Positions 8,782 through 17,923 are shown, counted from the stretch's first letter. The stretch: DNA of 64,000 bases from Leisingera daeponensis (GCF_019801465.1 NZ_JAHVJA010000002.1:496001-560000); one strand, 5' to 3'. Notes: generated by a model not told the origin, from the sequence alone. Program-made: numbers and translations.

Positions 8782-9198
8782 TCACATCATGTGCCCCGCT
8801 ACCCGGCGGCGGTGCGGCGCGTCACGGTGTTCGAACAGATAAATGCCCTGCCAAGTGCCCAGCACCAGCGCACCGCTGCGGACCGGCAGCGACAGGCTCA
8901 CCGGCATCATTGCAGCCTTAATGTGGCCGGGCATGTCGTCGGGTCCTTCATAGGTATGGCGCAGATAGGCCATCGACGGATCGGAGGATGGCGGGACAAG
9001 GCGGGAAAAGTATGCCCGCAAATCCCTTTGCACGTCAGGGTCAGCGTTTTCCTGAACCAGCAGGGAGCAGGACGTATGGCAGACGAACAGGGTCAGCAAT
9101 CCGTTTCCAAGGCCGCTGGCGCCCACCCAAGCCTGCACTTCATGGGTGAACTCGTAAAGCCCCTGCCCCCGCGTCTGAATAGTGAAGTCATGCTGCAT
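8782..9198 (-). CDS. YjbQ family (UPF0047) protein
   Basis: A 138-residue single-domain protein of the YjbQ/UPF0047 family. The LTLFVCHTSCSLLVQENAD segment and the C-terminal LVLGTWQGIYLFEHRD block are diagnostic. The family has been linked to a weak secondary thiamine-phosphate synthase activity, but its physiological role is unsettled. I chose the ATG at 9198 (MQHDFTIQTR) because the family starts there; a longer frame upstream is low-complexity. It lies downstream of three secreted-protein genes on the same strand, with no obvious link. Confidence 0.88.
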   Translation of the reverse strand: MQHDFTIQTRGQGLYEFTHEVQAWVGASGLGNGLLTLFVCHTSCSLLVQENADPDVQRDLRAYFSRLVPPSSDPSMAYLRHTYEGPDDMPGHIKAAMMPVSLSLPVRSGALVLGTWQGIYLFEHRDAPHRRRVAGHMM

Positions 9199-9257
9199 AG
9201 GGCCTTTGTGGCGCAAGCGAAGCGGTCCGGCAAGCCGGTGCCCGCAGCCGCCGCACG

Positions 9258-9683
9258 CTATGGCAGCCAGAGGTCCCGCCCGGGCAGCCGGTCGTAGCAA
9301 TAGCTCTGCGCTGACGTCACCCGCAGACTGTCGCCCGCCTCGCGCACGTTCAGGGACAGGCTGCCGGAGCGGTCAGGAACCCCTGGCGGCAGACCAAAGG
9401 CGAATTGAACAGCCTTGCGGCCGGGCCGGTTCACCGAAGGCCCTTCGCCGCGCCAGACATAGATCCGCTGGTTTGCCGGCGCCCGCAATTGGCGGATGGC
9501 GAAATCAGCAATGCTGCACCAGTAATCCTGTGCGCCGGAGCGGCTACGGGCCACCACCTCCCAAACGCCTTCGGATACCGGCAGCACTTCATTCCGGTTA
9601 ATCGCGCGCCACGCGGATGCGGGCACTGGAACAGCCAGAACCAATGCCAGCAGCCCCGACAGCCACAGTTTCTTGCGGGTCAT
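9258..9683 (-). CDS. secreted hypothetical protein, paralog 1 of a tandem family of three
   Basis: A 141-residue protein with a clear Sec signal peptide (MTRKKLWLSGLLALV, cleavage after about PASA) and a strong Shine-Dalgarno (GGAGGTTGAG) before the ATG. The mature part contains VSEGVWEVVARS, YWCSIADFA, a WRGEG turn and SYCYDR near the end. These features, including the two Cys residues, recur in the next two upstream genes. I recognise no named domain. The two conserved cysteines probably form a disulfide in the periplasm or outside the cell. Confidence 0.85.
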   Translation of the reverse strand: MTRKKLWLSGLLALVLAVPVPASAWRAINRNEVLPVSEGVWEVVARSRSGAQDYWCSIADFAIRQLRAPANQRIYVWRGEGPSVNRPGRKAVQFAFGLPPGVPDRSGSLSLNVREAGDSLRVTSAQSYCYDRLPGRDLWLP

Positions 9684-9732
9684 CTCAACCTCCTTTTACG
9701 CTGCTGCAGAAAGGCCGCGGATCCGATTGAAT

Positions 9733-10143
9733 TCACGGCCGCCCAAACGGCACAAAGCAGTAATCAAAAGCTCTCTGGACACTCATTGTATCACCAGCCT
9801 GCAAGCTGTTAACAGAGCCGTATCCACCTGCCGGAGGCGCCGCGGCCTGGTTTGCGTCGAGCGTGAACTGGACCGCCGACCGGCGCATTGTGGTTTCGCT
9901 TGGACCCAGCCCGCGCGAGATATGCAACCTGGCATTCCACGGCACCCCGATAACGCGGTGGGCATAGTCAGCGGCACCGCACCAGAACAGGTAGCCGTTT
10001 CCGGTTCCGGGTATCACTTCGAAAATGCTGTCCGACACCGGATTAACGCGAATATTGTGGCGGCTAGCATTGGCATCTGAACTGCCAGGCTGTGTCAATG
10101 TAAGGACCGCGGCGGCAAATGCTGCGGTGGCTACGGGCTTCAT
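9733..10143 (-). CDS. secreted hypothetical protein, paralog 2
   Basis: A 136-residue protein starting MKPVATAAFAAAV with a signal peptide. The start at 10143 has a GGGGGGAG ribosome-binding site; a longer frame exists but lacks a signal sequence. The mature part has RVNPVSDSIFEVIPG, FWCGAADYAHRVIG, SAVQFTLD and a late DYCFVPFG, matching paralogs 1 and 3 in order and spacing. No known domain is recognised. It is one of three same-strand neighbours that look like an expanded local family. Confidence 0.84.
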   Translation of the reverse strand: MKPVATAAFAAAVLTLTQPGSSDANASRHNIRVNPVSDSIFEVIPGTGNGYLFWCGAADYAHRVIGVPWNARLHISRGLGPSETTMRRSAVQFTLDANQAAAPPAGGYGSVNSLQAGDTMSVQRAFDYCFVPFGRP

Positions 10144-10463
10144 GGCTCCCCCCCTTTCTTCAGACAGGACGCAGAACGCTGCACCCTGCTCATAGGGTAG
10201 GGAAAAACGAAACACAGGCCATTCACACTGCCGTGCGGCCTAAACACGCCCATTGGCCTGCCCCCGAACTGCGCAACATGCGCGCTGCTCGCGCAAGAAA
10301 AACGATGCAGCGGGCACCCTTAAGGCATATCGGCGATCTTCATTATGGCAGCCACGGCGGAAGCGCCGCGTTGAAGGGAACCGTCTTGTCACTTCAGCAT
10401 TGGCAGCGAGCACAGTCTGCCCCGGACAGCCGTGAGCATTTCCAGGCTCTATTTCATCGGCAA
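10144..10463. other. intergenic region between secreted paralogs 2 and 3
   Basis: About 320 bases without a supportable gene. It should hold the promoter of paralog 2. I see no convincing hairpin terminator or repeat in it. Confidence 0.4.
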
Positions 10464-10865
10464 TTACAGCGTTGACGCCTGCACACAGTAGCCGTAACCC
10501 TGCTGCACCGACAGGCTGTCACCCGGGCGGAAGCCAAGCGACAGCCAGCCCGTCTTGGGCGGCACGCCCGCCCGCTCCGGATACAAGGTGAACTGAACCG
10601 AGGACCGGAGGCCTGTGGTGACGCTGACATCTCGGCCGCGCACAACATAAAACCGGTCGGTCCAGTTCGCGCCGAGCACCCGGCGGGCGTATTCTGCAGC
10701 CGCGCACCAATAGTCCCAAGTGCCGCCGGAGCGGCCCGGCACCACCTCGTAAATGATGTCATCTACCGGCAGAACCCGCACGCCGCGATTGGCAAGGAAA
10801 GTATCGGCCGCTGCGGGTGCAGCTGTTACGCAGGCCAGCGCAGCGGCAACTACAAAGTTTTTCAT
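10464..10865 (-). CDS. secreted hypothetical protein, paralog 3
   Basis: A 133-residue protein starting MKNFVVAAALACV with a signal peptide cleaved after about AAA. The mature part shows VLPVDDIIYEVVPG, YWCAAAEYARRVLG, SVQFTLYP and GYCVQAS, aligning throughout with paralogs 1 and 2. About 320 bases separate it from paralog 2 (10144-10463), in which I see no gene. Function is unknown. Conserved cysteine spacing suggests a small disulfide-stabilised exported fold. Confidence 0.84.
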   Translation of the reverse strand: MKNFVVAAALACVTAAPAAADTFLANRGVRVLPVDDIIYEVVPGRSGGTWDYWCAAAEYARRVLGANWTDRFYVVRGRDVSVTTGLRSSVQFTLYPERAGVPPKTGWLSLGFRPGDSLSVQQGYGYCVQASTL

Positions 10866-10971
10866 CGTGAAACATCCCTTAGTCCGCCTCAACATAGGGA
10901 CTGTCCGCGACGCCTCCAAGAGGCGATTGCGGGCTTGGCGCCCGCCGCTCGCAGATGTGCGGCGGCCAGGT

Positions 10972-11268
10972 TCAGGCGCGGACAGGAAAGGGAATGATTT
11001 CAGCACCCTCCTGCTGATGGCCCAGCACCTCCTCCAGGATGGTCAGCACAGCTGCGTCGGGGGCCGTTCCGGTTTCAGGATGGAACCGCGCCCGCGCCTG
11101 GCTGCGCAGCATGTCCTTGGTGCGGGAGCTGCTCATTCCCCTCAGCTCCCTGCCCTGCCTGGCCATTGCCTCGACCATGAACTGGTTGGCACGCACCAGA
11201 TCATTCAGCGACTTGAGCTTGACCTGCAGCGCATCCTGCGCCCCGTTCAGTTCACAATGTGCGGACAT
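10972..11268 (-). CDS. hypothetical protein
   Basis: A 98-residue soluble protein, MSAHCELNGAQDALQ. The first two thirds look helical (KLKSLNDLVRANQFMVEAMARQ), followed by an Arg/Ser-rich stretch and an acidic C-terminal helix. The ATG at 11268 is preceded by GAGGGGAAG. I recognise no family. It stands alone between the secreted paralogs and the DUF4166 gene, and a CtrA-like motif lies 70-85 bp upstream. Confidence 0.6.
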   Translation of the reverse strand: MSAHCELNGAQDALQVKLKSLNDLVRANQFMVEAMARQGRELRGMSSSRTKDMLRSQARARFHPETGTAPDAAVLTILEEVLGHQQEGAEIIPFPVRA

Positions 11269-11337
11269 CTTCCCCTCGGAAGGTAAATGCGGATGCCGCA
11301 AAAATAAGGACCGGCAAACCGGCGGGCAACGTCAGGG

Positions 11338-11353
11338 TTAGCAAATGGTTAAC
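11338..11353 (+). promoter_or_regulatory. candidate CtrA-type motif (TTAG-N7-TTAAC)
   Basis: TTAG, seven bases, TTAAC closely resembles the alphaproteobacterial CtrA consensus TTAA-N7-TTAA. It lies 70-85 bp upstream of the 98-residue hypothetical gene and overlaps the stop of the DUF4166 gene. It is a single weak-to-moderate match. Confidence 0.3.
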
Positions 11354-11894
11354 GCCGGACATCCAGCTCCGGCAGAACGAGGTGGCCGCTGTAGCGCACC
11401 AGCAGGCCGATCCGCGGCAGGCTGGCGGAGATGTCGAACCCCAGATGCCCCTCCGGCGTTTCATACTCCATCGACGCGCTTTGCGGGCACAGGGCACGGG
11501 GCAGCGGCAGGCCGAACAGCCGTGCCTTCTCGACCGTCACCACCAGCGCGCCCTGCTGAACCGAGGCCGCCAGCTCCAGTTCCACCGGCCCGAAGCGTTC
11601 CACCGCCCGCCCTTTTCGCGGATCAAACCGCAGGCGCGAGCGGGTCTGGTACTTGCCGAAGCTGCGCTGCCAGAGATGGCCCTTCCCGTGCTGCGCAACG
11701 TCCAGCCGGAACCGGGACTGCGGCATCGGCGGCGGAAACCCCGCCAGCCCGGCCAGAAGCCGCGCCCAGCGGTTGCCGCCCTTGACCGAAACCACGCCCT
11801 GGCTGCGCTCCGGCGGCTGCGCATGGAACCGCAACAGGGCTGGCGGCACCTCAAGCTTCTGCGCCGCGATGATCTCGCCAAAGGCGTCCCTCAT
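11349..11894 (-). CDS. DUF4166 domain-containing protein
   Basis: A 181-residue protein resembling the DUF4166 family: an early PPALLRFHA segment, a central RFRLDV...GHLWQRSFG stretch, and a C-terminal LPRIGLLVRYSGHL. Function is unknown. Its start overlaps the stop of the upstream DCC-family gene by four bases (ATGA), so the two are translationally coupled. DCC and DUF4166 domains are often neighbours or fused in proteobacteria, which suggests a shared role. Confidence 0.75.
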   Translation of the reverse strand: MRDAFGEIIAAQKLEVPPALLRFHAQPPERSQGVVSVKGGNRWARLLAGLAGFPPPMPQSRFRLDVAQHGKGHLWQRSFGKYQTRSRLRFDPRKGRAVERFGPVELELAASVQQGALVVTVEKARLFGLPLPRALCPQSASMEYETPEGHLGFDISASLPRIGLLVRYSGHLVLPELDVRR

Positions 11895-12310
11895 GCACCA
11901 AAGCCCCCTGCGGCAAAGCGGGCGCGGATTTCCGGGCCGGGGACCATGCAGCGGTCATACCGGCCGAACAGCCGGTAGCGGTTGCGGGCGATGCTGGAAT
12001 AGAGCGGATCCTTCAGCCATCCCGGCAGAAACCGGCAGACCGACAGCATTGGCCACGGCCAGGGCAGCGCCCGCATCGCCGCGGCAAAAGCATCGAGCCG
12101 CTGGTGGGAGCAGCCGTCGACGATCACCAGGTTGGTCTCGAACTCCTCCGCAGGCAGCCCGTGTTCGCGGTAAAGCTGCTGCCCCAGCGGCGATTGCGCG
12201 GTGGCAAAGGCAAACTGCTCCGCCCGGTCATGGCGCAGCATGAAGCGGAAGAAGCCAGAGCACAGCACGCATTCGCCGTCGAAGACGATGAGGTCACTGA
12301 ATTCCGACAT
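11891..12310 (-). CDS. DCC-family thiol-disulfide oxidoreductase-like protein (DUF393/YuxK)
   Basis: A 139-residue protein with the signature FDGECVLCSGF near residues 9-19. The DG-x-C-x-x-C motif defines the DCC family, thought to be thioredoxin-like oxidoreductases without firm substrates. The C-terminal YRLFGRYDRCMVP is also typical. It overlaps the DUF4166 gene by four bases. It is probably cytoplasmic, as no signal peptide is seen. Confidence 0.85.
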   Translation of the reverse strand: MSEFSDLIVFDGECVLCSGFFRFMLRHDRAEQFAFATAQSPLGQQLYREHGLPAEEFETNLVIVDGCSHQRLDAFAAAMRALPWPWPMLSVCRFLPGWLKDPLYSSIARNRYRLFGRYDRCMVPGPEIRARFAAGGFGA

Positions 12311-12368
12311 TAGCTATGCGCCTGTCTGTTCAAGTCGATGCCTCGACTGCTGTAAATCTGACCGCTGA

Positions 12369-12836
12369 CTAACGCGTCATGTTTGCAAACGGCAACTTTC
12401 CATACTCACCCAAAAAGGCCGAAATCAGGCATTTTTCAGCCAGACGCGGTTCTTCAGAAGTGCGTTTCCATTGAACCGTCAGATCCATTGCGCCAGCCAG
12501 TTGCCAGATCAGCCGCCCGCCATAATGTCCAACCGGTCGTCCCGCCCCGAACTTGGCATACAACAAAATACGGTCCTTCAATGTGGTTCTCAGACCGGTG
12601 CCACCTGCCTTGCCGAAGTACAGGATGTCAGCACCCTCGACCCATTTCTCTTGCAGCCTGCGGATCGGCACCGTCGGGTCTCTGCCCTTGAATCGGCCTC
12701 CGGTGCTGCAGGGTAAGAACGAAACCTTGAAGCAACGCGGTATCTCAACCGCATAGACCCCTTGTTCCAAGGGTAATTCCACCGCTCCTGACAACAGGCC
12801 CGCAAAGGAAGTTTTCCCCTCCCATCCATCAAGCAT
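12369..12836 (-). CDS. GIY-YIG nuclease-like protein
   Basis: A 155-residue protein. GVYAVEI (about 27-33) corresponds to the GIY strand and ILYFGKAG (about 72-79) to the YIG strand. An Arg in LKDRILLY, a Glu in LAEKCLISAF and an Asn in PFANMT then follow in the order of the GIY-YIG catalytic residues. The fold call is mine from motif order and is not a strong family hit. It has GAGG nine bases before the ATG and is next to the rpoD terminator. It could act on DNA, but no substrate can be inferred. Confidence 0.55.
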   Translation of the reverse strand: MLDGWEGKTSFAGLLSGAVELPLEQGVYAVEIPRCFKVSFLPCSTGGRFKGRDPTVPIRRLQEKWVEGADILYFGKAGGTGLRTTLKDRILLYAKFGAGRPVGHYGGRLIWQLAGAMDLTVQWKRTSEEPRLAEKCLISAFLGEYGKLPFANMTR

Positions 12837-12856
12837 GATGCACTGCCTCTAACAAG

Positions 12857-12883
12857 AAAAGGCGCCCCGCAGGGCGCCCTTTT
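12857..12883 (-). terminator. rho-independent terminator of rpoD
   Basis: Immediately after the rpoD stop codon, the transcribed strand forms a GC-rich hairpin (GCGCCC/GGGCGC core, extended by G-C and A-T pairs) followed by TTTTCTT. The layout fits an intrinsic terminator. Confidence 0.8.
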
Positions 12884-12884
12884 A

Positions 12885-14870
12885 TTACTGATCCAGGAAG
12901 CTGCGCAGCTTGCGCGAGCGGCTGGGGTGCTTGAGTTTCCTGAGCGCCTTTGCCTCGATCTGGCGGATACGTTCGCGGGTCACGCTGAACTGCTGGCCGA
13001 CTTCTTCCAGCGTGTGGTCGGTGTTCATGCCGATGCCGAACCGCATCCGCAGAACCCTTTCCTCACGCGGGGTGAGCGAGGCCAGAACCCGCGTGGTGGT
13101 TTCCTTGAGGTTTTCCTGAATGGCGCTGTCGAGCGGCAGCACGGCATTCTTGTCCTCGATGAAATCGCCCAGCTGCGAATCTTCTTCGTCCCCGATCGGG
13201 GTTTCGAGCGAGATCGGCTCCTTGGCGATCTTCATTACTTTGCGGACCTTCTCCAGCGGCATCTGCAGCTTGTCGGCCAGTTCCTCCGGGGTCGGCTCGC
13301 GGCCGATCTCGTGCAGCATCTGGCGGCCGGTGCGGACCAGCTTGTTGATTGTCTCGATCATGTGAACCGGAATACGGATGGTCCGGGCCTGGTCCGCGAT
13401 CGAGCGGGTGATGGCCTGACGGATCCACCAGGTCGCATAGGTCGAGAACTTGTAGCCGCGGCGGTATTCGAACTTGTCCACCGCCTTCATCAGGCCGATG
13501 TTGCCTTCCTGGATCAGGTCCAGGAACTGCAGGCCGCGGTTGGTGTATTTCTTGGCGATTGAAATCACCAGGCGCAGGTTGGCCTCGACCATTTCCTTCT
13601 TAGCCTGACGCGCCTCTTTTTCGCCCTTCTGGACCTGCTGCACGATGCGCCGGAATTCGGAGATGTCCAGACCGACGTACTGGCCGACCTGGGCCATGTC
13701 GGCGCGCAGCTCCTCGACCTTGTCGGTGGAGCGTTCGATAAACATCTGCCAGCCGCGGCCCGGCTTTTCGCCCATGTCGGCCAGCCAGTTGGGGTCCAGC
13801 TCGCGGCCGCGGTAGGCGTCCACGAATTCACGGCGGTTAATGCGGGCCTGGTCGGCCAGCTTCACCATCGAACTGTCGATCTGCATGACCCGGCGGTTGA
13901 TGCCGTAGAGCTGGTCGATCAGCGCTTCGATACGGTTGTTGTGCAAGTGCAGGCCGTTCACAAGCTCAACGATTTCAGAGCGCAGCGACTGGTAACGCGC
14001 TTCGTCCTCTGCGCTGAAGGAGCCGTCTTCGTTTAGGGTTGCAGAGATCCGGCTGTCCTGCATTTCGCTCAGTTCTGCAAAGTCGGTGGAGATCCGCTCC
14101 AGCGTATCCAGAACCCGGTCTTTCAGCGCGGCTTCCATCGCAGCCAGCGACATGTTGGCCTGATCGTCCTCGTCTTCGTCGTCATCGCTGGCAATCGGGT
14201 TGCCGTCCGCGTCCAGTTCCGGACCTTCGTCCTTGGCGGGCTTGGCGGCTGCCACCGCGGAGGTGTCGACAACCGGCTCTTCTTCTTCGCCATCCTCGTC
14301 CAGCTGATTGCCGAAGGTCGCCTCGAGGTCGATGACGTCACGCAGGAGGATGTCCTCGGACAGGAGTTCGTCGTGCCAGATGGTGATCGCCTGAAAGGTC
14401 AGCGGGCTTTCACACAAACCGGCGATCATGGTATTGCGGCCTGCTTCGATGCGTTTCGCAATGGCGATCTCGCCTTCGCGGCTGAGCAGTTCAACCGAAC
14501 CCATTTCGCGCAGATACATGCGGACCGGGTCATCGGTACGGTCCAGCTTCTCAGTCTGAGCGCCGGCCAGCGCAACCTCGCGCGGGCCCTCGGTGGTCAC
14601 CAGTTCGGTGGCCCCCTTGTTTTCCTCTTCCTCGGCCTCTTCGTCCTCGATGATGTTGATGCCCATCTCGCTGAGCATCGACATCACGTCTTCAATCTGT
14701 TCCGAGCTGACCTGATCCGGCGGCAGAACCTGATTGAGCTGATCGTAGGTGATGTAGCCTTTCTCCCGGGCCTCCGCGATCATCTTCTTGACCTGAGCCT
14801 GGCTCATGTCGAGGGAGATTTCGGCGTCCTGATCGTCAGGTTTGCGGTCGTCGGTGTCTTTGGCGGCCAT
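12885..14870 (-). CDS. rpoD: RNA polymerase primary sigma factor (sigma-70)
   Basis: A 661-residue housekeeping sigma factor. Region 1.1 is at the N-terminus. An acidic non-conserved insert follows (about 190-250, rich in D/E). Region 2 has [14 protein letters not shown] and [15 protein letters not shown] for -10 recognition. Region 3 follows, and region 4.2 has [20 protein letters not shown] for -35 recognition and activator contact. The length is normal for alphaproteobacteria. It lies downstream of dnaG, part of the macromolecular-synthesis gene pair found across bacteria, and ends at a strong hairpin. Confidence 0.98.
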   Translation of the reverse strand: MAAKDTDDRKPDDQDAEISLDMSQAQVKKMIAEAREKGYITYDQLNQVLPPDQVSSEQIEDVMSMLSEMGINIIEDEEAEEEENKGATELVTTEGPREVALAGAQTEKLDRTDDPVRMYLREMGSVELLSREGEIAIAKRIEAGRNTMIAGLCESPLTFQAITIWHDELLSEDILLRDVIDLEATFGNQLDEDGEEEEPVVDTSAVAAAKPAKDEGPELDADGNPIASDDDEDEDDQANMSLAAMEAALKDRVLDTLERISTDFAELSEMQDSRISATLNEDGSFSAEDEARYQSLRSEIVELVNGLHLHNNRIEALIDQLYGINRRVMQIDSSMVKLADQARINRREFVDAYRGRELDPNWLADMGEKPGRGWQMFIERSTDKVEELRADMAQVGQYVGLDISEFRRIVQQVQKGEKEARQAKKEMVEANLRLVISIAKKYTNRGLQFLDLIQEGNIGLMKAVDKFEYRRGYKFSTYATWWIRQAITRSIADQARTIRIPVHMIETINKLVRTGRQMLHEIGREPTPEELADKLQMPLEKVRKVMKIAKEPISLETPIGDEEDSQLGDFIEDKNAVLPLDSAIQENLKETTTRVLASLTPREERVLRMRFGIGMNTDHTLEEVGQQFSVTRERIRQIEAKALRKLKHPSRSRKLRSFLDQ

Positions 14871-15002
14871 TAAATGCTCCTACTCAGGGGCTGCGGGGCG
14901 GTTCGAATCACGCGAATCATTAGCGCGATCATCTGATTCGTCACCCCGTTTACCCAATTTTCCTGTGCTCTTCCTTAGCAAAACGCAGAATCACCCCGCG
15001 TG

Positions 15003-17000
15003 TTACTTCTCGGAAAAGCCGATCCGGTCCAAAAGGGCGCCGAAGGCATCACGCTCATCCCGGTTGAGCCGTGCGCCGTTCTTACCCACATCATACGTTG
15101 CCTTGTCCTCGTTTTCGCTGCGCAAGGCTTTGTTCTTGGCCTCTGCTGCCTGCCGCAACCGCCAGGTCAGCGCCTCATCCGCCAGGCCATGCAAATCCTC
15201 TTCGGCTTCTGCCAGTTCCGCATCCAGCCCGCGCCGCGCTTCGAGTTTTGCGAGCTCTTCGGCCAGGGTCATGCTGGCCAGTTCGGTATCGCCAGGTTTC
15301 CGCAGGCAGGGGATAATTGCAACGTGGCGAAGGCCAAAGAGGTTTTCAAGGGCATGCGGCCCCAAAGCCCAATCGATTTCCTCGCGCAGCCGTTCCGGCG
15401 CGTCGATACCGTGGCGCAGCACCATATCGCGCAGCGCCGCGAGGTCGGGATCGGCGCATTGCAGCCGTTCCAGGCTGGTTTCGAATTCCGGGATCACTTC
15501 CGGCGTGGTGATGGCCGTGGCCAGGATCACCGCCTCGCGCATTGCGGCAAAGGATTCATCATCGGCGCCTGCCACCAGAGAGGCCCGGGTGGTTGCGCGC
15601 GGCTGCGGCAGCGGGCCAAAGCTCTTACCCGGCTTCCAAGGCGCGCGGGCGCCATCGCGGAAGCCGCCGCCCTTGCTGCCGCGCTGCTGGAACCCGCCCT
15701 TGCCGCCGCCCCGGCTGCCGCGGAACAGCTGCCAGCGCATTTCCTTGACGTCTTCGCCATAGTGCTTGCGGATTGACGGGTCGCGGATCAGCTTGATCTT
15801 TTCCCGCAGCGCCTTATCCAGAGCCGCCTTGCGTTCGGGGCTGTCGAAAACCTTGCCCTCGGTCTCCCGCTGCCACAGCAGCTTGACCATCGGCATCGCC
15901 TGATCCAGCACCGCCCGCACCGCTTCCGGGCCTTCGCTTCGTATCATGTCGTCGGGATCCTTGCCCTCTGGCATGATGGCAAAGCGCAGGGATTTGCCCG
16001 CCTCCAGCAAGGGCAGCGCCAAGTCGATCAGCCGCATGGCCGCACGGATGCCCGCAGTGTCGCCGTCCAATGCGATGATCGGTTCATCCGACATCCGCCA
16101 CAGCATCTGCAGTTGGTTTTCGGTGATTGCGGTGCCTAGCGGCGCGACCGAGGACTGAAAACCGCCCTCCGACAGCGCAATCACATCCATATAGCCTTCG
16201 GCAACCACCAGCGTGGAGCCGCGCCCTGAGGCCGCCCGCGCAGGACCGTGATTGAAAAGGCTGCGGCCCTTGTCGAACAACTCGGTCTCGGGCGAGTTCA
16301 GGTATTTGGCGTTATCATTCGGGTCCATTGCCCGGCCGCCAAAGGCAATCGCCCGGCCACGCGCGTCGCGGATCGGGAACATGATCCGGTTACGGAAGGT
16401 GTCATACGGCTTGCCGCCCTTGCTCGAAGGCTTAGCAAGGCCTGCGCCGATAATCAGATCCTCGGACACGTTCTTGCCGCGTAATGCATCCCACAGGTTC
16501 TGCCAGCCATCCGGGGCAAAGCCGATCTCCCAGCGGTCCAGCGCCTGCGCCGTCATGCCCCGCCGCTGCAGATAGGCGCGGGCGTCCCGAGCGGCGCTGG
16601 TCTTGAGCTGCAGGCGGAAGAACTGCACTGCCTGCTCCATCACATCTGCCAGCAGCGTCCGGCGGTCCTGCTTTTCCTGCGCGCGCGGGTCGCGCTTGGG
16701 CATTTCCATGCCCGCTTCGCCCGCCAGGATCTCAACCGCCTCCATAAAACCGACGTTCTCAGTCTCCTGGACAAATTTCAGCGCGTCGCCCTTGGCGTGG
16801 CAGCCGAAGCAGTAATAGAACCCCTTGCGGTCCTCGACATGGAAGGACGCGGTCTTTTCATGGTGAAACGGACAAGGTCCCCAATAATCGCCCTTGCCCG
16901 GCTGAGACTTGCGCTGGTCCCACATGACCTTGCGCCCGACAACATCAGAAATGCTGATGCGGGTGCGCAGTTCATCCAGAAAGCCGGGCGGCAGGGACAT
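15003..17000 (-). CDS. dnaG: DNA primase
   Basis: A 665-residue primase that synthesises RNA primers at the replication fork. The N-terminal CHC2 zinc domain has CPFHHEK and CFGCHAKGD (about 42-72). The catalytic core has the TOPRIM motifs VVAEGYMDVIAL and LDGDTAGIRAA. A Gly/Arg-rich linker (GGGKGGFQQRG, about residue 430) precedes the C-terminal helicase-binding domain. It lies upstream of rpoD on the same strand with about 130 bp between them. A small secreted-protein gene abuts its start. Confidence 0.98.
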   Translation of the reverse strand: MSLPPGFLDELRTRISISDVVGRKVMWDQRKSQPGKGDYWGPCPFHHEKTASFHVEDRKGFYYCFGCHAKGDALKFVQETENVGFMEAVEILAGEAGMEMPKRDPRAQEKQDRRTLLADVMEQAVQFFRLQLKTSAARDARAYLQRRGMTAQALDRWEIGFAPDGWQNLWDALRGKNVSEDLIIGAGLAKPSSKGGKPYDTFRNRIMFPIRDARGRAIAFGGRAMDPNDNAKYLNSPETELFDKGRSLFNHGPARAASGRGSTLVVAEGYMDVIALSEGGFQSSVAPLGTAITENQLQMLWRMSDEPIIALDGDTAGIRAAMRLIDLALPLLEAGKSLRFAIMPEGKDPDDMIRSEGPEAVRAVLDQAMPMVKLLWQRETEGKVFDSPERKAALDKALREKIKLIRDPSIRKHYGEDVKEMRWQLFRGSRGGGKGGFQQRGSKGGGFRDGARAPWKPGKSFGPLPQPRATTRASLVAGADDESFAAMREAVILATAITTPEVIPEFETSLERLQCADPDLAALRDMVLRHGIDAPERLREEIDWALGPHALENLFGLRHVAIIPCLRKPGDTELASMTLAEELAKLEARRGLDAELAEAEEDLHGLADEALTWRLRQAAEAKNKALRSENEDKATYDVGKNGARLNRDERDAFGALLDRIGFSEK

Positions 17001-17001
17001 A

Positions 17002-17340
17002 TCAATTCGACTTCAGCTGTTTCTGCATCGCCTGGATTTGATCCCAGTTCTGCAAGCACTGCTGTTCGAACAGCGCGCCGAGGTCTGCCTCCTTCAGGTC
17101 GCGCCGCTTCATGGCGTAGACGTGCTGCGTCAGCTGCGGGATCGCGTTGGAATAGGCCGCAGGCCAGTCCGGGTTGCTGTCCAGAATCACCTGCTGCACC
17201 TCTTCCTGCTTCACCCGGTCCAGCCGCGCCTGCTGCACCGCGGCCATGACCTGCCCCTGGTGTTTGCAGCTTTCTTCTTTGCTTTCAGAAGCATAGGCCG
17301 GAGCCGCCAGCAAGGCGGCTGCGAGGGCGATGCGGATCAT
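17002..17340 (-). CDS. small secreted hypothetical protein
   Basis: A 112-residue protein with a signal peptide (MIRIALAAALLAAPAYA). The mature part is helical and charged, with one Cys near its N-terminus (SCKHQGQ) and one near the end (FEQQCLQNW), so a single disulfide is possible. The stop lies one base before the dnaG start on the same strand, suggesting shared transcription or a promoter inside the gene. I recognise no family. Confidence 0.7.
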   Translation of the reverse strand: MIRIALAAALLAAPAYASESKEESCKHQGQVMAAVQQARLDRVKQEEVQQVILDSNPDWPAAYSNAIPQLTQHVYAMKRRDLKEADLGALFEQQCLQNWDQIQAMQKQLKSN

Positions 17341-17377
17341 AGACGCGCTCCGGGAATCAGTTGGTGATTCCAGAAGA

Positions 17378-17923
17378 TTACCCGCGTGCCGCGACAGCTT
17401 CCATGGCTGTTTTCAAGTCATGCACAAGCGTTTTCGCCATCGAGCGGAACACCATGATCTGAAACGACTGCGGGCCAGTGCGGGTCACCGAGGCCATCAT
17501 GTGCTTAAGTTCCGTGCGCGCGGTATGGCCGCGTTTGAAGACTTGAGGCCGCAAGTCCACTGGCACCAGCCGCGCCAGCACGTCCTCCGCTCCCTGTCCT
17601 TCCAGCCGAACCACTGCCCAGGCATCGCTCTGGTCCGTCAGGGCGGCGTGCTTTGCCAGCCCCGCATCGGGTGCAGGCCCCATCAGCAGGGCCATATCCC
17701 GGCCGAACCAGACTGCCCGGCTGCCTGCCTTGCCAGTGGCGCGGTTCGGCGCCGGGAACGCCATGCCATGGGCTGCCTCCAGCGCCTTGCCCAGCACCTT
17801 CAGCTGTCCATTGAAGGGCGCAATGGCCCACATTGCTCCAGGATGCTCCTCGGTCAGGCTCATGCCGCCGATGGTTGCCGGAAGCAGCCCGTCACAGGGG
17901 CTTTTTGCAATCAGTTCAGCCAC
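17378..17923 (-). CDS. soxG: sarcosine oxidase gamma subunit
   Basis: A 181-residue protein matching the SoxG family, the small non-catalytic subunit of heterotetrameric sarcosine oxidase. Typical segments are PATIGGMSLTEEHPG near the N-terminus, VRLEGQGAEDVLARLVPVDLRP in the middle and a C-terminal MVFRSMAKTLVHDL. I chose the GTG at 17923, with AGGAG nine bases upstream. It overlaps the soxA stop by eight bases. A second GTG two codons upstream is the alternative. It is the last gene of soxBDAG. Confidence 0.92.
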   Translation of the reverse strand: MAELIAKSPCDGLLPATIGGMSLTEEHPGAMWAIAPFNGQLKVLGKALEAAHGMAFPAPNRATGKAGSRAVWFGRDMALLMGPAPDAGLAKHAALTDQSDAWAVVRLEGQGAEDVLARLVPVDLRPQVFKRGHTARTELKHMMASVTRTGPQSFQIMVFRSMAKTLVHDLKTAMEAVAARG

